The translations under genes were made by a program, and so were the position numbers. A stretch of 8,032 bases of DNA from JBLNCE01 sp050260415 (GTDB lineage: Bacteria; Bacillota; UBA4882; JAAYXC01), in the NCBI GenBank assembly GCA_050260415.1, contig JBLNCE010000180.1:1-8032 (forward strand), written 5' to 3'. The notes beneath the pieces are model-generated. The model made no database searches. It was given only the letters and a program-made list of their open reading frames with translations, and was not told the DNA's origin. Below are positions 1 to 4,807 of the stretch, piece after piece (the stretch's first letter is position 1; every line of letters begins with the position of its first letter).

Positions 1-57
1 CCTCCGCGCCGATGGTACTTGTCGGGTAACCGGCTGGGAGAGTAGGTCGTTGCCAGG
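1..57 (+). rRNA. rrf: 5S ribosomal RNA, 3' portion (5' part lies outside the window)
   Basis: The first bases carry the conserved 3' half of bacterial 5S rRNA: the GCGCCGATGGTA block (positions 6-17), a variable hairpin with a GGTAAC-like turn, then GGGAGAGTAGG (36-46) and the terminal TGCCAGG (51-57). These blocks occur in the same order and spacing as in E. coli and Bacillus 5S. The version with GATGGTACTTG and GGTCGTTGCCAGG most resembles clostridial-type Bacillota, which is recall rather than a search. The 5' half lies before the window, so this is the downstream end of an rRNA operon transcribed on the + strand. The exact mature 3' end cannot be fixed; it is probably within a base or two of position 57. 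Confidence 0.93.
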
Positions 58-106
58 AGCTAATTAGAAGCCCCGCCGAATGGCGGGGTTTTTAATTAGC
101 TCCTGG
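53..106 (+). terminator. Extended hairpin terminator of the rRNA operon
   Basis: A 7-bp G+C stem, CCCCGCC (71-77) with GGCGGGG (82-88), has a 4-nt loop and is followed by five T (89-93), which is a classic intrinsic terminator. It is nested inside a perfect 14-bp inverted repeat, CCAGGAGCTAATTA (53-66) and its complement (93-106). The four bases between (67-70 with 89-92) can also pair through two A-U and two G-U pairs, so the whole segment could form one stem of about 25 bp. The outer arm includes the last bases of 5S, so the hairpin may also guide 3' processing. The T run lies inside the outer arm. Confidence 0.85.
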
Positions 107-114
107 GCGCCCTT

Positions 115-221
115 CCCAGGGCCTGGACGGCCCGAGGTCGAGGCAACCATGGATGGTGATCGCCGAGACCCAGGGCCTGGACGGCCGAGGTCGAGGCAAC
201 CATGGATGGTGATCGCCGAGA
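115..221. repeat. 54-bp tandem duplication, two units
   Basis: Unit 1 (115-168) and unit 2 (169-221) are identical except that unit 2 lacks one C of the CCC at 131-133. Each starts CCCAGGGCCTGG and ends GATCGCCGAGA. Each unit can fold into a hairpin (136-170 and 189-223): GGTC pairs with GACC, then two opposed G·A mismatches, GGC with GCC, an internal loop, and ACCA with TGGT. The duplication keeps the hairpin whole in both copies because the CC after each unit completes it. The few differences suggest a recent duplication. No open reading frame or known element is recognisable. Confidence 0.85.
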
Positions 222-230
222 CCGTGGACT

Positions 231-267
231 CAACGACCCGCGGGCCTTCGTGGCCCTGGGGTCGTTG
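231..267. repeat. Imperfect hairpin in the spacer after the 5S gene
   Basis: CAACGACCC (231-239) is complementary to GGGTCGTTG (259-267). Inside, GGGCC (242-246) pairs with GGCCC (252-256) around the loop TTCGT. A 2x2 internal loop separates the two stems. No T run follows, so it is not itself a standard terminator. The right arm is part of a 13-nt copy of the 5S 3' end (260-272). The DNA inverted repeat is certain, but its role is unknown. Confidence 0.6.
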
Positions 268-285
268 CCAGGTTTACTTAAGAGG

Positions 286-307
286 CCCAGCCACCCGGCG
301 GGGTTTT
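286..307 (+). terminator. Imperfect second terminator resembling the rRNA terminator
   Basis: CCCAGCC (286-292) and GGCGGGG (297-303) form a 7-bp stem with one A·G mismatch around the loop ACCC, followed by four T (304-307). It looks like a damaged copy of the terminator at 71-93, since only the fourth base of the left arm differs. It also lies a short way after a copy of GGTCGTTGCCAGG (260-272), the same order as at the true 5S end. It may act as a weak backup terminator before the next gene. Confidence 0.5.
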
Positions 308-425
308 GCTCGCGTCCCGTCTGAAAGTCATTTTCGGCGTCAGCCCGCACTGTGTGGCGTACGGTGAAGTTAAGCTCCTCTTGCCTTCCTCCACCCGGGT
401 ATACTATCTGAAAAGGGGTGTGGTT

Positions 426-920
426 ATGAGCGAGCGGTGGCCGCGAAACCGGGACGTCATACGCTTGGGCGCTTTGGCCGGCATCTGCGGATCGTTTGTC
501 CGCAATGCCCTTGAGGTCCTGGCCGTTTTATTGATCCCTTCGTATAAGAGTTGCGCGAGGCTGGCCGCCAGCCTATTCTTGCGGCCCGACTACGTCATGA
601 AACGCCTTGACGCGTATGTGGTGGGGCTTGAGATTGATTTCATCCTAGGCATGGCGGTGGGTATCGCCGCCGTATTGGTCTTATCGGTCTGGGGTTTGGA
701 GGGGCTGCTATACAAAGGGGCGCTGGGTGGTGCTTTTACCTGGTTCCTGTTCTACGCCTTCCTTTCCGCCGATCCTCTGAGCGCACTAGATCCGACGGGC
801 ACTTTCCTCGAAGCACAGGTTTCTTTGGCGATTCATATCCTTTTCGGTATCGCGGTGGTCTGGTCCGCCTCGCTGATCGATGGAAGGAAGGAGAATGCGG
901 CCAAAAACCGGCGCCCATGA
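426..920 (+). CDS. Small integral membrane protein of unknown function
   Basis: This encodes a 164-residue protein that I cannot assign to a named family with confidence. The ATG at 426 follows AAGGGGT (413-419) with suitable spacing. An in-frame TTG at 306 would add 40 residues but has no comparable binding site and would start inside the degenerate terminator. The protein has a basic N-terminus and about four hydrophobic segments, near residues 12-38, 64-90, 93-113 and 130-150. It ends in a short charged tail rich in Arg and Lys. Glu69 and Asp71 lie within or beside the second segment. It resembles in layout small YqhR-like membrane proteins of Bacillota, but that is only an impression. No terminator is visible after it, so it may be cotranscribed with the LacI-type gene 125 bp downstream. 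No functional link to the sugar genes is visible. Confidence 0.75.
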   Translation: MSERWPRNRDVIRLGALAGICGSFVRNALEVLAVLLIPSYKSCARLAASLFLRPDYVMKRLDAYVVGLEIDFILGMAVGIAAVLVLSVWGLEGLLYKGALGGAFTWFLFYAFLSADPLSALDPTGTFLEAQVSLAIHILFGIAVVWSASLIDGRKENAAKNRRP

Positions 921-1032
921 ATCCCAGCGCCCGTCTTGCCCCGAATCGCCAGGAGCACCAGCAGGAGTTTACGGTTCTATACCGAAACCGGAATTACGGC
1001 ATTTGTTAACCGTCAATGGCAAGACGGATTCC

Positions 1033-1038
1033 GGAGGG
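1033..1038 (+). promoter_or_regulatory. Ribosome binding site deciding the start of the first LacI-type gene
   Basis: GGAGGG lies 6 bases before the ATG at 1045 and supports that start. An upstream in-frame ATG at 895 also has purine-rich sequence before it (GGAAGG at 882-887) and would add 50 residues. That added stretch is Pro/Ser-rich and unlike a LacI N-terminus, which normally starts only a few residues before the helix-turn-helix. CCGGAAT (988-994) can pair with ATTCCGG (1028-1034), which would cover the first two bases of this site. Confidence 0.75.
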
Positions 1039-1044
1039 ATTTCC

Positions 1045-2106
1045 ATGCCCCGCTCCACCAGCAAAGACGTGGCTAGACTGGCCGGCGTCTCGCGCACCAC
1101 GGTTTCGATGATCCTCAATAACAGTCCTGATGCCAGAATTTCCGAGAGCACCCGGGAACGCGTTCTCAAAGCCATGGCGCAGCTCAATTATTCGCCCAAC
1201 CAAGTGGCCAGGGGGCTCAAAACCAACCGCACGCATACGTTGGCCCTGGTTATTCCCTCGATCACCAATCCTTTTTACGCACACGTCGCGCAGGGTGTCG
1301 AGGACATTGCCCATGCGCATGGTTATACCGTTTTTCTCTGCAACGCTTACCGCAACACGGACCGCGAGGGCAAGTACGTGCGCGCGCTCCTGCAGCGGCA
1401 GGTTGACGGCGTGATTCTGGTCGGAGCGCCGAGCGGCCTGCACGTGGCGGAGGAACTCGTGGCGGAAGGGGTGGTGGTCGTCACCCTGGACCGGGAAGTC
1501 ATCTGTCCCGGGGTCGAGCGTATCCTCGTCGACCATTTTCGCGGCGGCTGGATGGCGGCGGATCTGCTCCATCGTTTGGGTCACCGCGAGGTTGCCTACA
1601 TCTCGGGCCCCATCCATAATATGGCCCGCCGGGATAGGCTGGATGGTTTCCGGGCCGCGTTTGCCGAGCACGGTCTGGAGTTCCCCGCCGCGCACCTGCT
1701 GACCGGTCCGGCCGAGGCAAGCGCGCGGCAGGATGACTATGAATTGCGGAACGGCCATCGGCTGGCCAAGGAAGTATTGACGCGCCTGCCGCAAGTGACC
1801 GCCATCGCGTGCATCAATGATATGAGCGCCATCGGCGTCCTGCAGGCCCTGCACGAAGCGGGGCTGAGAGTCCCCGATGATATGTCCGTGATCGGATATG
1901 ACGATATCCCCCTCGCGCGCATCATACAGCCCGGCCTGACCACCGTCGGGCAACCCCAGTATGAACGGGGCAAAGCCGCGGCGGAGTGCCTGATGCACCG
2001 CCTGCAGGGCAAAACCCAGGACGCCCCGCCTCCTTTTTTCACGCCATGGCTCGTGGAACGCGAAACCACCTGTGCTCCCAGGGCCTCCGGGACGACGGGC
2101 GCCTGA
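1045..2106 (+). CDS. LacI-family transcriptional regulator (first of two)
   Basis: A 353-residue LacI/GalR-family DNA-binding repressor, close to the usual length of about 340. The N-terminal helix-turn-helix spans residues 5-24, with TSKDVARLAGVS leading into the recognition helix SRTTVSMIL. The hinge helix is at about 50-60 and contains Leu58, the family's minor-groove leucine. A periplasmic-binding-protein-like effector domain follows from about residue 65: PSITNPF at 71-77, then a C-terminal INDMSAIG, IGYDD and LTTVGQPQYERG series typical of sugar-responsive members. In this family, binding of a sugar or sugar phosphate changes operator affinity. The gene ends in its own terminator, so it is transcribed separately from the permease operon, perhaps with the upstream membrane-protein gene. 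The second regulator is a clear paralogue: I count 45 of the first 80 residues identical. Its target could be itself, the downstream operon, or both. Confidence 0.93.
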   Translation: MPRSTSKDVARLAGVSRTTVSMILNNSPDARISESTRERVLKAMAQLNYSPNQVARGLKTNRTHTLALVIPSITNPFYAHVAQGVEDIAHAHGYTVFLCNAYRNTDREGKYVRALLQRQVDGVILVGAPSGLHVAEELVAEGVVVVTLDREVICPGVERILVDHFRGGWMAADLLHRLGHREVAYISGPIHNMARRDRLDGFRAAFAEHGLEFPAAHLLTGPAEASARQDDYELRNGHRLAKEVLTRLPQVTAIACINDMSAIGVLQALHEAGLRVPDDMSVIGYDDIPLARIIQPGLTTVGQPQYERGKAAAECLMHRLQGKTQDAPPPFFTPWLVERETTCAPRASGTTGA

Positions 2107-2121
2107 CGGCCCGTTTTTTTT
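2095..2121 (+). terminator. Intrinsic terminator after the first LacI-type gene
   Basis: ACGGGC (2095-2100) pairs with GCCCGT (2109-2114) around an 8-nt loop, followed by a run of eight T (2114-2121). The stem begins inside the last codons and the stop codon TGA (2104-2106) lies in the loop. This strong terminator separates the first regulator from the following operon. Confidence 0.88.
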
Positions 2122-2163
2122 ACCGGCATAGGAGGAATTCCCCACTCGACGTCTAATATATCG

Positions 2164-2178
2164 GTAACACGAGTAATC
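2164..2178. promoter_or_regulatory. Operator-like repeat, site 1
   Basis: GTAACACGAGTAATC matches site 2 (2256-2270) at 12 of 15 positions. It has a central CG and partial dyad symmetry: 4 of the 6 base pairs of the 12-bp core match. LacI-family operators typically are palindromes with a central CG that the hinge leucines open, which fits the regulator encoded just downstream. Binding is inferred. Confidence 0.45.
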
Positions 2179-2256
2179 TAGATCGAAGGTTTCGGAACAC
2201 CAGCAGTACCACCGATTCCTCAGCGTAGACGCATGGATATCACTTCACGGATGTAG

Positions 2257-2268
2257 TTACACGTGTAA
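2257..2268. promoter_or_regulatory. Operator-like perfect palindrome, site 2
   Basis: TTACACGTGTAA is a perfect 12-bp palindrome centred on CG (2262-2263). It lies 86 bp before the start of the second LacI-type gene and is the best candidate operator in the window. Its centre is 92 bp from site 1 and 74 bp from site 3. It overlaps the cre-like site that starts at 2264, so the two would compete or be read by the same protein. Confidence 0.6.
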
Positions 2269-2277
2269 GCGTTCGCA
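2264..2277. promoter_or_regulatory. cre-like (CcpA-type) site
   Basis: TGTAAGCGTTCGCA agrees with the CcpA catabolite-response consensus TGWAARCGYTWNCW at all positions except the eleventh (C where A or T is expected). A cre in the control region of a sugar operon is common in Bacillota and would give carbon catabolite repression. CcpA is itself a LacI-family protein, so the site could equally belong to one of the two local regulators. Confidence 0.45.
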
Positions 2278-2292
2278 AGGGGAATGATAGCA

Positions 2293-2319
2293 GGGCCAGT
2301 ACTTAAGGCCCGATTTTTT
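2293..2319 (+). terminator. Terminator-like hairpin in the operon leader (possible attenuator)
   Basis: GGGCC (2293-2297) pairs with GGCCC (2307-2311) around a 9-nt loop, and six T follow (2314-2319) after GA. The stem is short, but the shape is that of an intrinsic terminator. It lies only 34 bp before the second regulator's start and after the operator-like site 2. If transcription begins upstream of it, part of the transcripts would stop here. It could also be a second backup terminator for the preceding gene, with the promoter overlapping it. Confidence 0.45.
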
Positions 2320-2330
2320 GGCGGAAATGC

Positions 2331-2345
2331 GAACACGAGTTAGCA
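2331..2345. promoter_or_regulatory. Operator-like repeat, site 3
   Basis: GAACACGAGTTAGCA shares AACACGAGT exactly with site 1 and the overall pattern of site 2, with CG at 2336-2337. Its 12-bp core has 4 of 6 symmetric pairs. It ends at the weak AGGTG ribosome binding site (2345-2349) of the second regulator, so binding here would block transcription close to the coding start. It is the weakest of the three by symmetry. Confidence 0.4.
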
Positions 2346-2353
2346 GGTGCAAG

Positions 2354-3409
2354 ATGGCCAGGATCACGAGCAAAGACGTTGCCAAAATCGCGGGTGTCTC
2401 GCGCACCACGGTTTCCCTGGTCCTCAACGGGGTTAGGGGAGCGCGGATCTCCGAAGCCACGCGCGACAGGGTCGTCGCCGTCGCGCGGGAACTCGGTTAT
2501 GCCCCGAACGTCCTGGCCCAGTCCCTCAAGACAAAGCGTTCCCGGATCATCGGCCTGATCGTGCCCTCGATCACGAATCCCTTCTTTCCCGCCATCGCGC
2601 AGGGCGTGGAAGACATGGCCGTGGAACGCGGCTATAATGTCTTCTTTTGCAACAGCTACCGGGATCCCGGTAAGGAACAAGAATACGTGCTGGCGCTCTG
2701 CCAAAAGCAGGTGGAGGGCGTCATCTTCGCCAGCGTGCAGCATGGCGCCGAACTGGCGGGCGAGCTCAGGCAGCGGGGCGTGGCGGTGGTGCTCTTTGAC
2801 CGCCGCGCGGAGATCGAGGTGGACACCGTCAGCATGGACAACGTGGCCGGCGCCGCCCTGGCGACCAAGCACCTGTTGGCGCATGGACGGAGACGCATCG
2901 CTTTCCTCAGCGGCCCTCTGCGCATCCGGAGCCGCATGGAGCGGTGGGAGGGATACCGCCAGCAAATCGAGGGCGAAGGGCTGCGGATCGCGCCGGAACT
3001 GGTGCGGGAAGGGCGCTCCGAGCATGAGGAACAAGGCGGAGTCTACGAGCTTGAGCTCGGTTACTCGCTGACCAGGGAATTGATCGCGGCGGGGACAGAT
3101 TTTGACGGGATCTTCGCGGTAAACGACATGACCGCCATCGGCGCGCTCCGGGCCCTGCGGGAATATCGGCGCGCGGTGCCCGGTGATGTCGCCGTGGTGG
3201 GGTTCGACAACCTGGCCCTCTCAACCCAGGTGGAACCCCCGCTCACCACGATCTCCCAACCGCAGTACGAGATGGGAACGGCCGCGGCGGGGTTGCTCTT
3301 TGACCGCCTGGACGACCCCGGCCGTCCCGCCAGGCAAAAGGTTTTCCAACCGGAACTGGTGGTCAGGGGTAGCAGTTGCAGCGTGGCGGCGAGGGAGGCT
3401 GTATGTTGA
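2354..3409 (+). CDS. LacI-family transcriptional regulator (second), first gene of the sugar operon
   Basis: A 351-residue LacI/GalR-family repressor. The helix-turn-helix is at residues 5-24 (TSKDVAKIAGVS, then SRTTVSLVL), followed by a hinge with Leu58 at 50-60. The sugar-sensing domain follows, with PSITNPFF at 71-78, AVNDMTAIGAL and VVGFDN in the C-terminal half, and LTTISQPQYEMG near the end. I chose ATG 2354 because the protein then begins exactly as its paralogue does. It has AGGTG 4 bases upstream. ATG 2327 and TTG 2318 are in-frame alternatives with poor binding sites. Its stop codon overlaps the isomerase start by 7 bases, so the two are probably translationally coupled and the regulator is autoregulated through the operator-like sites in its leader. 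The recognition-helix residues SRTTVS are identical in both regulators, suggesting shared or very similar operators. The effector is unknown but is probably the imported sugar or the isomerase's substrate or product. Confidence 0.94.
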   Translation: MARITSKDVAKIAGVSRTTVSLVLNGVRGARISEATRDRVVAVARELGYAPNVLAQSLKTKRSRIIGLIVPSITNPFFPAIAQGVEDMAVERGYNVFFCNSYRDPGKEQEYVLALCQKQVEGVIFASVQHGAELAGELRQRGVAVVLFDRRAEIEVDTVSMDNVAGAALATKHLLAHGRRRIAFLSGPLRIRSRMERWEGYRQQIEGEGLRIAPELVREGRSEHEEQGGVYELELGYSLTRELIAAGTDFDGIFAVNDMTAIGALRALREYRRAVPGDVAVVGFDNLALSTQVEPPLTTISQPQYEMGTAAAGLLFDRLDDPGRPARQKVFQPELVVRGSSCSVAAREAVC

Positions 3410-4803
3410 AACCAAGGATAGCCCTGCTTACCCTGGCCGACCACCGGGATGAGTTCTATGCCCAGCGGGCGCCCCTGGCAGAGGCGGAGACGGCGAAAGT
3501 GCGGGGTCTCGGCGAGGCAGTCGAGTTTGTCCTGGATGAACTCGTGCGCAGCGGCGAGACGGCCCGTGCCGCCGGATATCGGGCCCGGAACGCCGGCGCC
3601 GATATCCTGCTCTTGCACACGCCGATCTGGGCGCCGCCCAACCTGGGCTTGATTGCGGCGCGGATCGCCGGCCTGCCCGTGGCGCTCCTGGCCAATACCG
3701 CCCTGGCGACGTCGGGCCTTCCCGGCTTGTTATCATGCGCCGCCACCCTGGATCAGGCGGGGATCGCGCACCGGCGGTTCTTCGGCGACGTTGCCGCGCC
3801 CGCCTTCCGTAACGCCCTGCTCTCTTTCTTCAAGGCGGGGGCGGTCCGGCGCGCCCTCGTCGGCAGCCGCATGTGCCTTCTGGGAGGATTCGGCGTCGGC
3901 CTCTACTCCGCGAGTCTGGATCCCGCGCAATGGCAGAAACTTTTCGGGATCGAGATCTCGCACGTGGACCAGTTGGAGATCGTGCGCCGGGCGGAGGCGC
4001 TGACGCCCGCCGAGGTGGAACCCCACGTGCGCTGGCTCCTGGGGCACATCGGCCGGGCCGAACTGGATGCGCCAAGCTTGTCTCCAGCCCACCTTGAACG
4101 TCAAATCCGCTCATATCTGGCCACGCGTGCGCTGCTCCAGGAAGGCGGATACGATTTCGCCGCCCTGAAATGCCAACCCGAGCTGAGTAACGGCTACGCC
4201 TTGCAGTGCCTGAACGTGGCGCTTCTCAACGACCCGTACGACGCCGACGGGGCCAAGCGCCCCTGCCCTTGCTCCTGCGAAGCGGACGCCGACGGTGCCT
4301 TGACCATGAAGATCCTGAGCCTTTTGAGCGCCAAACCCGCCGCCTTATTGGACGTACGCGGTTTCCTCCCGGAGGAGGGACTCCTGGTGCTGGCCAACTG
4401 CGGCGGCATGCCCACTTATTTTGCCGGCCGCAGCGAGCGGCCGGAAGTTAACCTGGCCGAAGTACATATCCTTCCCCATGTGTTCGGCCGGGCTGGAGGT
4501 GGAACGACCCAGTTCGTAGCGGCGCCAGGCTCTCTGACCCTGGCCCGGCTCTGCCGGCGCGACGGGAAGTATTGGCTGGCGGTCGTCCACGGCGAGGCGG
4601 TCGCCAAACCCCGCGAGTTCCTGCGCCAAAGCACGTATCCGTGGCCGCACGCCTTCCTGCGCGGCGGGGTCAGCCCCGACGGGTTCGTCGAGGGATTTGG
4701 GTCCAATCACCTGCACGCCGCGGCAGGGGATTGGCGCCGCGAGCTAAAAGATTTGTGTGGGTTGTACGAGATCGAATACCGGGATTTCACAGGAGGTGAA
4801 TGA
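3403..4803 (+). CDS. L-fucose/L-arabinose isomerase-like family enzyme
   Basis: A 466-residue protein of the FucI/AraA-like superfamily (the COG2407 type), near the usual length for this group. The N-terminal region begins with ALLTLADHRDEF and holds ADILLLHTPIW and a GLPVALLANTA strand. The middle carries GGFGVGLYSASLDPAQW and HVDQLEIVRRAE. The catalytic C-terminal part has CQPEL at 257-261 (Glu260), CEADADGALTMK at 292-303 (Glu293, Asp295, Asp297) and GSNHLHAAAGDW near the end (His436, His438). These acidic and His motifs match where FucI and AraA bind the catalytic metal. Family members interconvert aldoses and ketoses in the cytoplasm, but many have unknown substrates, so L-fucose is only one option. 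No matching kinase or aldolase lies in the window. ATG 3403 is preceded by AGGGAGG (3392-3398) and overlaps the regulator stop. It is probably the first metabolic step after import. Confidence 0.88.
   Translation: MLKPRIALLTLADHRDEFYAQRAPLAEAETAKVRGLGEAVEFVLDELVRSGETARAAGYRARNAGADILLLHTPIWAPPNLGLIAARIAGLPVALLANTALATSGLPGLLSCAATLDQAGIAHRRFFGDVAAPAFRNALLSFFKAGAVRRALVGSRMCLLGGFGVGLYSASLDPAQWQKLFGIEISHVDQLEIVRRAEALTPAEVEPHVRWLLGHIGRAELDAPSLSPAHLERQIRSYLATRALLQEGGYDFAALKCQPELSNGYALQCLNVALLNDPYDADGAKRPCPCSCEADADGALTMKILSLLSAKPAALLDVRGFLPEEGLLVLANCGGMPTYFAGRSERPEVNLAEVHILPHVFGRAGGGTTQFVAAPGSLTLARLCRRDGKYWLAVVHGEAVAKPREFLRQSTYPWPHAFLRGGVSPDGFVEGFGSNHLHAAAGDWRRELKDLCGLYEIEYRDFTGGE
4791..4799 (+). promoter_or_regulatory. 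Consensus ribosome binding site of the first permease gene
   Basis: AGGAGGTGA is a full-length match to the anti-Shine-Dalgarno sequence. It overlaps the last codons of the isomerase gene and lies 8 bases before the permease ATG at 4808. It fixes this start and suggests strong translation of the transporter genes. Confidence 0.85.
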
Positions 4804-4807
4804 TTAG

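Larger units (their letters stand above)
107..425. other. Gene-free spacer between rRNA operon and membrane-protein gene
   Basis: No convincing gene lies here. Besides the tandem duplication, the hairpin and the imperfect terminator listed separately, it contains GAAGTTAAGCTCCTC (366-380). This resembles an internal conserved block of 5S rRNA and could be a leftover of an rRNA-derived sequence. A possible -10 element, TATACT (400-405), lies 21 bp before the ATG at 426, but no good -35 box sits at the right distance, so the promoter of the next gene is only tentative. Confidence 0.55.
2122..2353 (+). promoter_or_regulatory. Leader/control region of the sugar operon
   Basis: This 232-bp stretch lies between a strong terminator and the second regulator gene, so it must hold the operon promoter. 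I could not identify a convincing -35/-10 pair; TAATAT (2154-2159) and TAATCT (2174-2179) are weak -10 candidates. It is visibly richer in A+T than the genes around it. It holds three operator-like repeats, a cre-like site and a terminator-like hairpin, all listed separately. ATCGGT (2160-2165) is complementary to ACCGAT (2211-2216) and encloses a small CGAA/TTCG hairpin (2184-2194), so the RNA may be structured. I recognise no known riboswitch. Confidence 0.6.

Noticed and set aside
222..310. Possible tRNA gene after the 5S rRNA, suggested by the hairpin at 231-267
   Set aside because: There is no T-loop GGTTCGA-type motif, no cloverleaf and no acceptor stem; the fold is a single imperfect hairpin.
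80..367. Open frames on both strands over the 5S spacer (95 and 84 codons)
   Set aside because: They run through the terminator and the tandem duplication, have low-complexity Pro/Arg/Gly composition and lack ribosome binding sites. The repeat itself creates the apparent coding length.
917..1009. A 30-codon open frame starting at the ATGA overlap with the membrane-protein stop
   Set aside because: The ATGA overlap could allow coupling, but no ribosome binding site lies at a usable distance and the peptide resembles nothing I know. It may be chance.
1006..2145. Long minus-strand open frame (379 codons) opposite the first LacI-type gene
   Set aside because: It is the antisense shadow of a clearly conserved regulator in G+C-rich DNA and shows no protein family pattern.
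2190..2216. Reverse strand resembles the T-box GGTGGTACC motif
   Set aside because: The match is partial, no terminator or aminoacyl-synthetase or amino-acid gene lies downstream on the minus strand, and the other T-box parts are absent.
2233..2256. Seven-codon open frame MDITSRM in the operon leader, a possible leader peptide
   Set aside because: There is no ribosome binding site and no run of codons that would suit an attenuation mechanism.
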